Shown: positions 17,439-26,310, counted from the first letter of the stretch. The stretch: 38,011 nucleotides of DNA from Candidatus Galloscillospira stercoripullorum (GCA_018715695.1 DVLB01000043.1:1-38011), one strand, 5' to 3'. Translations and numbers: made by a program. Notes: generated from the sequence alone by a model not told the origin.

Positions 17439-18125
17439 TTACGTTTGACCCGGTGTGAGCTGGAGATAGGTCTGGGGCACCTCCCCCACCAGCACGGTCT
17501 CGGCCACGCAGACCTGGGTGTGCACCGAGGTGCTGGCCTCTCCGCCGGGGAGCAGCAGGTCCACCTCCACCGTGATGTCCAGCATCACCTGGTGGTAGGT
17601 CTGGTTGATCCCCGCCGAGGTAAAGACGTTTTGAAATTCCGCCCCGGCGGCCGCCGCCGTGTGGACCTCCACCGGCAGCACCGGCCCCCGGCGGGAGAGG
17701 AGCGACAGGCCGGTGAGGTCCCCCAGCGGGATGCCCAGATCCGTGCTGTCTAGCGCGTCGATCCGCTCCAGGATGTCCGCCATCAGGGCGGTGCGCAGGC
17801 GGTTCATCTCCGCGGTGTTGCTGGTGAGGGCGGTGATCTGCCCGCCGTTGTCCTTTTCCAGGGTAATGACGTCCTGGTAGGTCACAGCCTGCTGCTCGAG
17901 CACGGCGTCCACCGCGTCGTTGATGATCATGCTGACGGCGTTTTCCGCCTTGGCCTGCGCCGCGTGGCGGATCATGGGGCGCAGGGCGCCGTCCAGCGTA
18001 TAGATCAGAAGGATGGCCAGGGTGATACCCGCCAGCGACGCCGCGGCCAGCGGCCACCTGTGGTCCCGGTGCCGCCGCCTGCGCCGCGGGCGCAGCAGTA
18101 TCCGCCACCGCCGACATGCACGCAC
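17439..18125 (-). CDS. yunB: Sporulation protein YunB
   Basis: The 228-residue protein has a very basic N-terminus, one membrane segment (about residues 27-46) and then an extracytoplasmic domain, as in YunB of Bacillus subtilis, which is made under sigma-E and needed for efficient sporulation. Recognisable parts are the AENAVSMIINDAV segment, the MNRLRTALMADI helix, the IPLGDLTG...LLSRRGP segment and the QTYHQVMLDITVEV strand. The GTG at 18125 is chosen because GAGGAGGT lies eight bases before it; a TTG 21 bases further out would place that SD inside the gene. It follows the YnbB-like gene by 57 bases. Confidence 0.85.
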   Translation of the reverse strand: MRACRRWRILLRPRRRRRHRDHRWPLAAASLAGITLAILLIYTLDGALRPMIRHAAQAKAENAVSMIINDAVDAVLEQQAVTYQDVITLEKDNGGQITALTSNTAEMNRLRTALMADILERIDALDSTDLGIPLGDLTGLSLLSRRGPVLPVEVHTAAAAGAEFQNVFTSAGINQTYHQVMLDITVEVDLLLPGGEASTSVHTQVCVAETVLVGEVPQTYLQLTPGQT

Positions 18126-18182
18126 GGCCCTCACCTCCTCAGGCAAACCTATGCGTGCGCCGGCTTGTTCTACGACCGGATT

Positions 18183-19433
18183 TTAGTTCCCGCCCAGCAG
18201 CTCCTCCACCGCCAGCATGACCCCCAGCTTGCCCGACTCGTAGGTCAGGCCGCCCTGGAGATAAGCGGTATAGGGCTCCCGGATGGGAGCGTCGCAGGAG
18301 AGCTCAATGGAGGCCCCCTGGATGAAGGCCCCGGCGGCCATGATGACCTGGCAGTCGTAGCCCGGCATATCCCAGGGCTCCGGGGTCACATAGGAGTCCA
18401 CCGGCGCGCCGGACTGGATGCCCTTGCAGAACCGTTTGAGCTTCTCCGGCTCCCCGAAGCACAGCATCTGGATGATGTCGTGCCGGGGCATGTGGGAGGC
18501 GGGCTCGGTGCCGTAGCCCAGCAGCTCCATGATGCGGGCGGCGAACACCGCCGTCTTCACCGCCTGGGCCACCGTGTGAGGGGCCAGGAAGAGCCCCTGG
18601 TAGAGGCTGCGGTTATTGCCCAGGGTACAGCCGCACTCCTTGCCGATGCCGGGCACCGTCAGGCGCATGGCCGCCCCCTCCACCAGATCGCGCCGACCGG
18701 CGATATATCCGCCCGTGGGCGCCAGGCCGCCGCCGGGATTCTTGATGAGAGAGCCCACCACCAGGTCCGCGCCCACCTGGGTGGGCTCCTGCTCCTCCAC
18801 GAATTCCCCGTAGCAGTTGTCCACGATGATGGCCGCGCCGGGATTGGCCGCCTTGATCAGGCGGCACATCTCCCCGATCTCCTCCACGGAGAGGGAGCTG
18901 CGGGTGGAGTAGCCCTTGGACCGCTGGATGAGCACCGCCTTCACCCGGGGGTCGGCGGCTGCCTTGGCCATGCCGGAAAGATCCGGCTTGTTGTCAAGCA
19001 GTTCCACTTGCCTGTACTCTACGCCGTAGTCCTTCAAAGAGCCGTGGCCCTTGTCCGACACGCCGATGACGCCCAGCAGGGTGTCATAGGGCGCACCCAC
19101 GGCGGAGAGCAGCACGTCCCCCGCCTTCAGCGCCCCGAAGAGGGCGGCGGCGATGGCGTGGGTGCCGTTGACGAACTGCAGACGCACCAGGGCGTCCTCC
19201 GTGCCGAAGATGTGGGCGTAGATCTCGTCCAGCTTGTCCCGGCCCAGGTCGTCGTAGCCGTAGCCGGTGGTGCCGGCAAAGTACCCCTCCGCCACCCGGT
19301 ACTTGCGGAAGGCGGAGAGCACCTTCTCGGTGTTGCGGGCGGCAATGGCGTCGATGCGCTCAAACTGGGGGCGGATCTCCTCCTCCGCCTGCCGGGCCAG
19401 CTGGCGGACGCAGTCACTTATCTGTAATGCCAT
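18183..19433 (-). CDS. YnbB-like PLP enzyme (methionine gamma-lyase-like, aluminium-resistance family)
   Basis: The 416-residue fold-type I PLP protein matches the family around Bacillus YnbB, described in databases as aluminium-resistance or methionine gamma-lyase-like. It has GTTGYGYDDLGRD near the N-terminus, QFVNGTHAIAAALFG, QRSKGYSTRSS, IIVDNCYGEFVE with the PLP Asp, and GSLIKNPGGG with the probable PLP Lys. No reaction is established for the family to my knowledge. The gene is 30 bases behind the third M42 peptidase, so a role in amino-acid or peptide breakdown is a reasonable guess. Confidence 0.85.
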   Translation of the reverse strand: MALQISDCVRQLARQAEEEIRPQFERIDAIAARNTEKVLSAFRKYRVAEGYFAGTTGYGYDDLGRDKLDEIYAHIFGTEDALVRLQFVNGTHAIAAALFGALKAGDVLLSAVGAPYDTLLGVIGVSDKGHGSLKDYGVEYRQVELLDNKPDLSGMAKAAADPRVKAVLIQRSKGYSTRSSLSVEEIGEMCRLIKAANPGAAIIVDNCYGEFVEEQEPTQVGADLVVGSLIKNPGGGLAPTGGYIAGRRDLVEGAAMRLTVPGIGKECGCTLGNNRSLYQGLFLAPHTVAQAVKTAVFAARIMELLGYGTEPASHMPRHDIIQMLCFGEPEKLKRFCKGIQSGAPVDSYVTPEPWDMPGYDCQVIMAAGAFIQGASIELSCDAPIREPYTAYLQGGLTYESGKLGVMLAVEELLGGN

Positions 19434-19463
19434 ATTGCTTCACACTCGTTCTTTCCCTGTGAT

Positions 19464-20459
19464 TTAGTCCAGCTTGCTCTGGGCAAAGGCCGCCACCAGG
19501 GCGGCGCAGGCCTCCACGTCCTCCAGGTGGGCCGTCTCCACGGGAGAGTGGATATACCGGCAGGGGATGGACACGCCGCCGGTATAGACGCCGGAGCGGC
19601 TCACGTGGATGGCCCCCGCGTCGGTGCCGCCATGGCGCAGGATGTCCCGCTGGGCGCGGATGCCCTTGTCCTGGGCCAGCTGCTCCAGCCTCTTCACCAT
19701 CTCGGGGTGGCAGATCACCGAGCCGTCCATCACCTTGACGGCGGCCCCCTTCCCCAGGACGCTGCTGCTGCCGTGGGTACTCTCGGGGGTGTCGTCAGAG
19801 CCGGTCACGTCCACGGCCACGCCGTACTTGGGGTCCACGCGGTAGGCCGCCGGGCGGGCGCCCCGCAGGCCCAGCTCCTCCTGGACGGTGAACACGAACC
19901 ACAGGTCGTTCTCGCTGCGCTCCAGCCGCTCCAGGGCCATGAGCAGCACCACGCAGGAGATGCGGTTGTCCAGATAGGGGGAGGTGAGCAGCTGCCCCAT
20001 GGTGAAGCTCCCGGCGTCATAGACGGCGGTATCCCCCACCTTTACCAGCTTCTCCGCCTCCTCCCGGGAGGTGGCGCCGATGTCGATATAGAGGTCGGAG
20101 AGTTTCAGGTCCTTGGGCGAGACGCCGCCGTCCGCGCCCACCACGCCCTTGACACCGCTGCGAAAGCGCACGGCGGTGTGCAGGCAGCTCTGGGGATGGA
20201 GCCCGCCCAGCTGCCCGAAGCGCAGAAAGCCCTTGTCGTCGATATAGGTCACGATGAAGCCGATGGAGTCCATATGGGCGGCGAACATGACCCGGGGGCC
20301 GCTCCCCTTCTTGTGCACGAAGAGGTTGCCCAGGGCGTCCCGGGTGATCTCGTCGGCGTAGGGGGCGGCCAGCTTCTCGATGGCGGCGGCCACCTCTTTT
20401 TCGTCGCCGGCGGGGCCGTGGCAGGCGTTGAGGGCCTGCAGTGTGGTGAGAATATCCAT
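19464..20459 (-). CDS. M42 family metallo-aminopeptidase (third of three)
   Basis: The 331-residue M42 (TET/FrvX-like) aminopeptidase has the expected dinuclear metal site: His in FAAHMDSIGF, bridging Asp in YLDNRIS, the catalytic Glu-Glu in FTVQEELGLRG, Asp in VAVDVTGSDD and the final His in CRYIHSPVE. These enzymes assemble into large tetrahedral 12-mers that trim peptides in the cytoplasm. Its ATG shares one base with the stop of the previous paralog (TAATG). Of the three copies it alone has Ser after HMD. Confidence 0.93.
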   Translation of the reverse strand: MDILTTLQALNACHGPAGDEKEVAAAIEKLAAPYADEITRDALGNLFVHKKGSGPRVMFAAHMDSIGFIVTYIDDKGFLRFGQLGGLHPQSCLHTAVRFRSGVKGVVGADGGVSPKDLKLSDLYIDIGATSREEAEKLVKVGDTAVYDAGSFTMGQLLTSPYLDNRISCVVLLMALERLERSENDLWFVFTVQEELGLRGARPAAYRVDPKYGVAVDVTGSDDTPESTHGSSSVLGKGAAVKVMDGSVICHPEMVKRLEQLAQDKGIRAQRDILRHGGTDAGAIHVSRSGVYTGGVSIPCRYIHSPVETAHLEDVEACAALVAAFAQSKLD

Positions 20460-21490
20460 TATACTTCCTCCTGGGCGATGGCCCCGATCATGTGCCGGGC
20501 CAGAGTGTGGATGTGTTCAAAGTCCCGGATGCAGCCCACGCTGGACGGCGCGTGCAGGTAGCGCACGGCGGCGCTGAGCACCAGGGTGCGGGCGCCGCAG
20601 CCGGTCTGCTGGATGGCGCGGGCATCGTTGCCGCCGGCCACCATGTGCTTGGTCTGCCAGGGGATGCCCTGCTCCTCCGCGATGGCGCGGGCCTTTTCAT
20701 AGAGGTCCCGGTCGGCCACCGAGCCGCCGTCCATGTAGAGGATCACGGCCCCCTCCCCCGGCGAGCAGACCCGCTTGTGGCCCTTCACCCCCGCCAGGTC
20801 GGCGGCGGTGGTGGTCTCCAGCACCAGGGCGATGTCCGGCTTGACGGAGAAGGCCGCGCCGAAGGCGCCCCGGCAGCCCACCTCCTCCTGGACCGTGAAG
20901 GCGAAGGTGCAGTCCATGGGCAGCTCCTCTTTCAAGAGCTCCAGCATGATGGCGCAGCCCACCCGGTCATCCAGGGCCCTGGCCTTGAGAAAGCCGTCCC
21001 CAAACTCCACGATGTCGCTGACAAAGGTGACCACATCCCCCGGGGAGACCAGCTTTTCCGCCTCCTCCTTGTCCTTGGCGCCGATGTCGATGCGCAGGCT
21101 CTTGACCTCGGGGATGCTCTTGCGTTCCTCGGCGGTGGTCAGGTGGATGGGCTTGAGCCCGATGACGCCCGGGATGCCCTTCTCCCCCACCGACACCCGC
21201 TTGCCCAGCAATACCCGCCGGTCGATGCCGCCCACGCAGGAGAACTTCAGACAGCCGTCCTCCGCCACGGACTGGACCATCAGGCCCACCTCGTCCATGT
21301 GGGCGGCCAGGAGCAGCTTGCTGCCCGTGGCCTTTTTGCCGCGCTTGAACACGATGAGGTTGCCCAGGGCATCTGTGCGCATCTCGTCGGCATAGGGGGC
21401 GGCATGCTCCTTGATATAGGAGCGGACCTGCTCTTCAAAGCCGGAAACGCCGGAGAGAGCGCACAGCTCCCGGATGGTATCCATCAGCAT
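20459..21490 (-). CDS. M42 family metallo-aminopeptidase (second of three)
   Basis: The 343-residue paralog retains the metal and catalytic residues: AAHMDEVGLMV, ARALDDRVG, FTVQEEVGCRG, LVLETTTAAD (a Glu at the fifth metal position, where the other two copies have Asp) and VRYLHAPSS. Ligand choice and specificity pockets differ between TET types, so it may prefer other N-terminal residues than its neighbours. An AAAGGAGG site lies ten bases before the ATG; the start overlaps the end of the first paralog by seven bases. Confidence 0.93.
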   Translation of the reverse strand: MLMDTIRELCALSGVSGFEEQVRSYIKEHAAPYADEMRTDALGNLIVFKRGKKATGSKLLLAAHMDEVGLMVQSVAEDGCLKFSCVGGIDRRVLLGKRVSVGEKGIPGVIGLKPIHLTTAEERKSIPEVKSLRIDIGAKDKEEAEKLVSPGDVVTFVSDIVEFGDGFLKARALDDRVGCAIMLELLKEELPMDCTFAFTVQEEVGCRGAFGAAFSVKPDIALVLETTTAADLAGVKGHKRVCSPGEGAVILYMDGGSVADRDLYEKARAIAEEQGIPWQTKHMVAGGNDARAIQQTGCGARTLVLSAAVRYLHAPSSVGCIRDFEHIHTLARHMIGAIAQEEV

Positions 21491-22527
21491 ACCTGCTCGG
21501 CCTCCTTTCCCAGGTCCTTGGCGAAGGCGGAGAGAAGACGGGCGGTGCGCTCCATGTCCTCCAGGTCCACCACCTCCGCGGGGGTGTGCATATACCGCAG
21601 GGGCAGCGAGAGCACCGCCGTGGCGATGCCCTCCCGGGCGGTCTGGAAATCGTCGCCGTTGGTGCCCGTTCTGCCCGAAAGGATCTCAGTCTGGCAGGGG
21701 ATCTCCTGCTGCGCGGCCTTGGCTTTGAACCGGCCCGACATCCACCGGGGGATGATGGGACCCACGCCCACGGCGGGACCGCCGCCCAGCTTGCAGGGGG
21801 CCTCCTCCTCCGACACGCCGCTGCTGCGGGCAAAGGTCACATCCACCGCCACGCAGTAGTCGGGGGCCAGGCCGTAGGCCGCCGTCTGGGCACCCCAGCC
21901 GCCCGTCTCCTCAAACACGGAGCCCAGGAGACAGAGGTCCACATCCAGCGGCGTATCCTGCAGCAGCTGCGCCGCGCGCAGGAGCACCGCAAAGCAGGCC
22001 CGGTCGTCCAGGGCCCGGCCGCAGAACCGGCTGACGCCCAGGGCCGCCCCCTGGCTCCGGCAGACCACCGGCGTGCCCACGGGGACCGCCTGCTCCGCCT
22101 TCTCCTGGGGCAGGCCGATGTCGATGGCCAGCTGCTCGATGGTCTGGGCCTTGTCAGAGTCGCCCACCTTGAGCACATGGGGCGGGAGACAGGACACCAC
22201 GCCGAACAGGGGCGGCTCGGTCAGCACGGTCATCTCCTGGTCCACCAGGACCCGGGGGTCCACGCCGCCGATGCTGCGAAAGCGGAGGAAGCCGTCCTCC
22301 ACACCGGTGACGATGAGCCCGATCTCGTCCAGATGGGCGTCCAGCAGCAGCAAGGGCGCGCCCTCGCGGCCGCAGCGGCGCATGCCGATCACGTTGCCCA
22401 GCCGGTCCTGGTACACCTCATCCACCAGCGGGCGCAGCAGCTCCATGGCCGTGCGGGCCACGCTTGTCTCAAAGCCGGAGGGCGCGGCCTGGCCGCACAG
22501 CGCCTCCAGCATAGCTCGTATCTCCAA
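21484..22527 (-). CDS. M42 family metallo-aminopeptidase (first of three)
   Basis: The 347-residue paralog has LLDAHLDEIGLIV, RALDDRACF, GSVFEETGGWG, VAVDVTFA and LRYMHTPAE, so all metal-site residues are present. The start is TTG at 22527, with AAGGAGG seven bases before it, lying just after the murD stop; a longer reading frame running back into murD is an artefact. It is more diverged from the other two than they are from each other in the middle segment, where an insert-like stretch (TVLTEPPLFGVVSCLPPHV) differs. Confidence 0.92.
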   Translation of the reverse strand: MEIRAMLEALCGQAAPSGFETSVARTAMELLRPLVDEVYQDRLGNVIGMRRCGREGAPLLLLDAHLDEIGLIVTGVEDGFLRFRSIGGVDPRVLVDQEMTVLTEPPLFGVVSCLPPHVLKVGDSDKAQTIEQLAIDIGLPQEKAEQAVPVGTPVVCRSQGAALGVSRFCGRALDDRACFAVLLRAAQLLQDTPLDVDLCLLGSVFEETGGWGAQTAAYGLAPDYCVAVDVTFARSSGVSEEEAPCKLGGGPAVGVGPIIPRWMSGRFKAKAAQQEIPCQTEILSGRTGTNGDDFQTAREGIATAVLSLPLRYMHTPAEVVDLEDMERTARLLSAFAKDLGKEAEQVC

Positions 22528-22546
22528 AGTGAATCCTCCTTGGGCC

Positions 22547-23938
22547 TTACAGGCCGCGAATGATGGTCTTGAACGCGTTGCCGCGCTCCATGAAGTTTTT
22601 GAACTTGTCAAAGGAGGCGCAGGCCGGGGACAGCAGCACCACGTCCCCCTCCCGGGCGATGTTCCGGGCCGCCAGCACCGCCAGAGAGAAGTCCTCGATG
22701 AGGGTGATCTCCGGTTTGCCGGGCTCGTAGCACGGGGCGGCCAGGACGGCGTCGCGGATCTTGTCCGCCGTGTCCCCCGTCAGGATCAAGTGCTTTACAT
22801 GCTTTACGATCTCCGGGCCCAGCACGTCAAAGGGGATGTGCTTGTCGTAGCCGCCGGCGATGAGGATGACCCGCTCGGGGAAGGATTTGAGCCCGGCGAT
22901 GGTCCGGGTGGGGCTGGAGGCGATGGAGTCGTTGTAGTAACGCACACCGTTCACTTCCCGGACCAGCTCGATGCGGTGCTCCACCCCGCCGAAGGTACGG
23001 GCAAAGTCGCAGATCACCTCTTCGCTGACCATGTCACCCACGGCGGCGATGGCGGCCATATAGTTTTCCACGTTGTGCTCCCCGGGCAGCAGGATGTCCG
23101 TCAGGGGCAGCACCCGGCGCTCATCCTGGCCGTCGGCGTACCAGATGGCGTCATCCCGGAGGAAGGCGCCCCGGGCCACCTCCCGCTGGCGGCTGAACAG
23201 GGCCACCCTGCCGGGCGCGGTGGCGGAGAGGGTGGCGGTGATGTCGTTGTCGGCGTTGAAGACCGCCAGGCCGTCCTCCTTCTGGTGGGAGTAGATGTTC
23301 TCCTTGGCGGCGATATACTCCCCCATGGACTTGTGCACGTCCAGGTGGTTGGGGGCCAGGTTGGTCAGAACCGCGATCTCCGGGCTCAGGTCCATGGTCA
23401 TGAGCTGGAAGGAGGAGAGCTCCAGCACGGCCACGTCGTCCTCCTCCATGCCCTCCACGTCGGGCAGCAGAGGCCGGCCGATGTTCCCGCCCACATAGAC
23501 GTTGTAGCCCGCCTTCTTCAAAAGCTGGGAGATGATGGTGGTGGTGGTGGTCTTGCCGTCGCTGCCCGTGATGCCGATCTTCTTGCACGGGCAGACCTGG
23601 AAGAATACCTCCATCTCCGAGGTGATCACGCTCCCCTTGGCCCGGGCCGCCTCCAGCTGGGGCACGTCAGGCCGCAGGCCGGGCGTGCGGAAGATCACGT
23701 CGTGATCCAGCTGATCCATGTACTTCTCCCCCAGGCGCAGCTTGGCGCCCAGGCTCTCCAGCTGCTCGGCCACGCCGCCCAGGTCCTCCCGGGCGCTCTT
23801 GTCGCAGGCGGTCACGTTGATCCCCGCCCGCAGCAGCATCTTGATCAGCGGCGTATTGGACACGCCGATGCCGATCACCGCCACCTTCTTCCCCTTCAGG
23901 GAATCCAGGTACTCTCGAATGGTAATGGTGGAACCCAT
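22547..23938 (-). CDS. murD: UDP-N-acetylmuramoylalanine-D-glutamate ligase
   Basis: MurD adds D-glutamate to UDP-MurNAc-L-alanine, an ATP-driven cytoplasmic step of peptidoglycan synthesis. The 463-residue Mur ligase has an N-terminal Rossmann-like domain (VAVIGIGVSNTPL), the ATP loop GITGSDGKTTTT, the central NLAPNHLDVH segment with catalytic His, GGVEHRIELV, and the C-terminal domain starting near YYNDSIASSPT. The ATG at 23938 follows GGGGGAACGGAAA; an in-frame start at 23986 lies at the promoter and is rejected. Other mur genes are not nearby. Confidence 0.96.
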   Translation of the reverse strand: MGSTITIREYLDSLKGKKVAVIGIGVSNTPLIKMLLRAGINVTACDKSAREDLGGVAEQLESLGAKLRLGEKYMDQLDHDVIFRTPGLRPDVPQLEAARAKGSVITSEMEVFFQVCPCKKIGITGSDGKTTTTTIISQLLKKAGYNVYVGGNIGRPLLPDVEGMEEDDVAVLELSSFQLMTMDLSPEIAVLTNLAPNHLDVHKSMGEYIAAKENIYSHQKEDGLAVFNADNDITATLSATAPGRVALFSRQREVARGAFLRDDAIWYADGQDERRVLPLTDILLPGEHNVENYMAAIAAVGDMVSEEVICDFARTFGGVEHRIELVREVNGVRYYNDSIASSPTRTIAGLKSFPERVILIAGGYDKHIPFDVLGPEIVKHVKHLILTGDTADKIRDAVLAAPCYEPGKPEITLIEDFSLAVLAARNIAREGDVVLLSPACASFDKFKNFMERGNAFKTIIRGL

Positions 23939-23974
23939 TTTCCGTTCCCCCTTTGTCATAAAGATAACCACCCT

Positions 23975-24003
23975 ATTATATCGCATTGGGGCGAGAATTT
24001 CAA
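23975..24003 (-). promoter_or_regulatory. Promoter of murD and the following cluster
   Basis: On the minus strand TTGAAA (24003-23998) and the consensus TATAAT (23980-23975) are spaced 17 bases apart. The start codon is 36 bases downstream. It stands back to back with the rnpB promoter. Confidence 0.85.
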
Positions 24004-24017
24004 TCGAAACGCGCTAT

Positions 24018-24046
24018 TTGACATTCCGCACCAAATAGGGTAAAAT
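24018..24046 (+). promoter_or_regulatory. Promoter of rnpB
   Basis: The consensus TTGACA (24018-24023) and TAAAAT (24041-24046) are 17 bases apart. The predicted start point falls at the 5' end of the RNA near 24053. Confidence 0.9.
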
Positions 24047-24052
24047 ACCCTG

Positions 24053-24405
24053 GCAAGCAAGCTGGACAGCCGCGGACCCAGGCCGAAAGGCCGGGCCTGA
24101 GGAAAGTCCGGGCTCCACAGGGCAAGGATAACGGGTAACACCCGCCGGGGGCGACCCTAGGAAAAGGGCAACAGAAATAAACCGCCGTTCCGGCTCGCCG
24201 GGGCGGTAAGGATGGAAAGGCGAGGTAAGAGCTCACCCGATGACGTGGAAGCGCTCATCGCTGTAACCTCTATCCGGAGCAACGCCGTGGAAACGCATGA
24301 GGCCGGCCCGGCCGCGTTTGGGAGGCGGCTTGAGCGTACCGGCAACGGTGCGCCTAGATAGATGGCTGTCTTAAAGGACAGAACCCGGCTTACAGGCTTA
24401 CTTGC
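24053..24405 (+). ncRNA. rnpB: RNase P RNA, bacterial class A
   Basis: The catalytic RNA of RNase P matures tRNA 5' ends. Conserved core elements are in order: GAGGAAAGTCCGGGCTCC near the 5' end, the ACAGAAATA segment, AGATAGATGGCTGTC, and ACAGAACCCGGCTTA near the 3' end. The ends pair to form P1, GCAAGCAAGC (24053-24062) with GCTTACTTGC (24396-24405), with one mismatch. The length of about 353 bases and the layout fit class A, not the Bacillus class B. Ends are set by P1 and may be off by a few bases. Confidence 0.95.
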
Positions 24406-24419
24406 ACCCATACGGAAAG

Positions 24420-24447
24420 CGTCCGCCTGCTTTGGCGGGCGTTTTTT
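24420..24447 (+). terminator. Terminator of rnpB
   Basis: CGTCCGCC (24420-24427) pairs with GGCGGGCG (24434-24441), followed by TTTTTT. Confidence 0.9.
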
Positions 24448-24490
24448 CGTTCCTTGGCACTTTTTTCCTCGAAGGGGCTCAAAATCCCGC

Positions 24491-24519
24491 TTGCAATCCC
24501 CGGAGAGATAGGATATACT
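24491..24519 (+). promoter_or_regulatory. Promoter of the DUF1858 gene
   Basis: TTGCAA (24491-24496) and TATACT (24514-24519) are spaced 17 bases apart. The gene starts 34 bases further on. Confidence 0.75.
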
Positions 24520-24553
24520 AACTCACATCAAAGCATTTGGAGGTAACATTCCT

Positions 24554-24760
24554 ATGATCCAGATCACGAAGGATACCATCATTGGCGACATTCTGGACGT
24601 GGCCCCCGAGACCGCGCCTATCTTCCTGTCCATCGGCATGCACTGCCTGGGCTGCCCCTCTTCCCGGGGCGAGACCGTGGAGCAGGCCTGCATGGTCCAC
24701 GGCGTGGATGTGAACGAGCTCCTGGCCAAGGTCAACGGAGCCATTTCCTCCGCCCAGTGA
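24554..24760 (+). CDS. DUF1858 domain protein with CxxC motif
   Basis: The 68-residue protein matches the small DUF1858 domain, also called the hybrid-cluster-protein-associated redox disulfide domain. It starts MIQITKDTIIGDIL and carries a CLGCPSSRGE motif with the CxxC pair at about residues 31-34. A thiol or metal-linked redox role is proposed for the family but not proven. GGAGGT precedes the ATG. Own promoter and a strong terminator make it a single-gene unit. Confidence 0.88.
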   Translation: MIQITKDTIIGDILDVAPETAPIFLSIGMHCLGCPSSRGETVEQACMVHGVDVNELLAKVNGAISSAQ

Positions 24761-24774
24761 TCCAAAGGCAAAAA

Positions 24775-24802
24775 GAGAGCGGCGGTGCCGCTCTCTTTTT
24801 TT
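24775..24802 (+). terminator. Terminator after the DUF1858 gene
   Basis: GAGAGCGGC (24775-24783) pairs with GCCGCTCTC (24787-24795) around a 3-base loop and runs into TTTTTTT. Confidence 0.93.
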
Positions 24803-24819
24803 AGGCAAGGAGTGATGAC

Positions 24820-25536
24820 ATGACAGCAGGTATCCCCCTCTCTCCCCGGCTGCGCTCCATAGCAGAGCTGGTGCCCCACGGGTGCCGCTACGCCGACGTG
24901 GGCACCGACCACGCCTATCTCCCGGCGTGGCTCCTCCAGCACGGTGTAATTCAATACGCCATCGCCTCCGATCTGCGGGAGGGGCCGCTGGAGCGGGCCC
25001 GGCAGACCGCGCGGCGCTTCGGCCTCACGGAATGCATCTCCTTCCGGCTGTGCGACGGGCTGTCCGGCATCGCCCCGGAGGAGGCCGACACCATCTCCAT
25101 CGCCGGTATGGGCGGCGAGACCATCGCCGCCATCCTCTCGGCCGCGCCCTGGAGCGCCCAGGGCGAGAGGCGCTGGCTCCTGCAGCCCATGAGCGGCGTG
25201 GAGGACCTGCGCGTCTGGCTGAGCGAAAACGGCTTTTCCATCCGGCGGGAGCGTCTGTCCCAGGAGGGCCGGACCCTCTATGTCACCCTGCTGGCCTGCC
25301 CGGGCGCGGACGCGCCCCTCACCCCGGGAGAGCGCTGGGCGGGACGGCAGACCAGGGAGGACTTCGACCCGCTGCGGGGGCAGTACCTGGAGCGGCTGCT
25401 CTCCCGGGCACAGCGGGCCCTGGAGGGGGCGCGATCGTCCCGCAAGGACCAGGACCAGGCCCGGACGCGGGAATTTGAGGCCATCCATCAGGATCTTACA
25501 AGGCTTAAGGAGGAGTGGGACGCATGGCATCGGTAA
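24820..25536 (+). CDS. trmK: tRNA (adenine(22)-N1)-methyltransferase
   Basis: TrmK methylates N1 of A22 in tRNA with S-adenosylmethionine. The 238-residue protein has the class I methyltransferase motif ADVGTDHAYLP (about 25-35), then SDLREGPLERA and SIAGMGGETIAAIL, all typical of TrmK. A C-terminal coiled-coil-like helical part (about 190-235) is also characteristic. The ATG follows GGAGTGATGAC. Its last 13 bases overlap the start of the Nif3-like gene, the same pairing seen in many Firmicutes. Confidence 0.92.
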   Translation: MTAGIPLSPRLRSIAELVPHGCRYADVGTDHAYLPAWLLQHGVIQYAIASDLREGPLERARQTARRFGLTECISFRLCDGLSGIAPEEADTISIAGMGGETIAAILSAAPWSAQGERRWLLQPMSGVEDLRVWLSENGFSIRRERLSQEGRTLYVTLLACPGADAPLTPGERWAGRQTREDFDPLRGQYLERLLSRAQRALEGARSSRKDQDQARTREFEAIHQDLTRLKEEWDAWHR

Positions 25537-26297
25537 GAGAGATCTATGACTTTTTGGACCAAAAGGCGCCCTTTTCCCTGCAGATGGACTTTGACAACGC
25601 CGGGTTTCTGGTGGGACACGGAGAGAAAGCCGTCACGCGGATCGTTGTGGCCCTGGACATCACCGAGGCGGTGGCTGAGGAGGCGGCCAGGGTGGGCGCG
25701 CAGCTCATCGTCTCCCACCACCCGGTCATCTTCCACCCTGTCCGCCGGCTCACCGACGACGACCTCACCGGGCGGCTGCTGCTCTCCCTGACAGAGCGGG
25801 GCATCGCCGCCATCTGCGCCCACACCAACCTGGACGTGGCGGAAGGGGGCGTAAACGACGCCCTGGCCCGCTCGCTGGAGCTGGAGGACGCCGTCCCTTT
25901 CCAGCCTGACGGCCTGGGCCGGGTCGGCCTGGTCTCCGGGCCCCATACCGCCTCCCTGTCCGCCTTCGCGTCCTTTGTGAAGGAGCGGCTGGGCGCCGGC
26001 GGCGTGCGCTGCGTGGACGCCGGACGCCCGGTCCGCCGGGTGGCGGTGGGCGGCGGCGCCTGCGGCGATCTGGTGCTTGCGGCGGCTGAGGCGGGCTGCG
26101 ACACCTTTATCACCTCCGACGTGAAGTACAACCAGTTCCTGGACGCCGCTGCGGCGGGCATCAACCTCATCGACGCGGGCCACTACCCCACGGAGAACGT
26201 GGTCTGCCCCGTCCTGGCCCACTGGCTGCGCCAGGGCTTCCCGGAGGTGGAGGTCCTCCCCTCTCAGGCCCACCGGGAGGTCTTTTTCTACCAGTGA
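25524..26297 (+). CDS. Nif3-like dinuclear metal centre hexameric protein
   Basis: The 257-residue protein belongs to the Nif3/YqfO family (annotated in databases as GTP cyclohydrolase 1 type 2). Metal-binding residues are in LIVSHHPVIFHP, AHTNLDV and near the C-terminus in DAGHYPTENV. It lacks the PII-like insert of the longer Bacillus YqfO. Its cellular role is not firmly known; the GTP cyclohydrolase name rests on limited evidence. The ATG at 25524 has AAGGAGG ten bases before it, inside the end of trmK. Confidence 0.9.
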   Translation: MASVREIYDFLDQKAPFSLQMDFDNAGFLVGHGEKAVTRIVVALDITEAVAEEAARVGAQLIVSHHPVIFHPVRRLTDDDLTGRLLLSLTERGIAAICAHTNLDVAEGGVNDALARSLELEDAVPFQPDGLGRVGLVSGPHTASLSAFASFVKERLGAGGVRCVDAGRPVRRVAVGGGACGDLVLAAAEAGCDTFITSDVKYNQFLDAAAAGINLIDAGHYPTENVVCPVLAHWLRQGFPEVEVLPSQAHREVFFYQ

Positions 26298-26310
26298 GCC
26301 CGCCCGGGGG

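Noticed and set aside
17428-18117. Ala/Pro/Gly-rich minus-strand ORF over yunB
   Set aside because: It is out of frame with yunB, which has a membrane segment and family features; the alternative is low-complexity.
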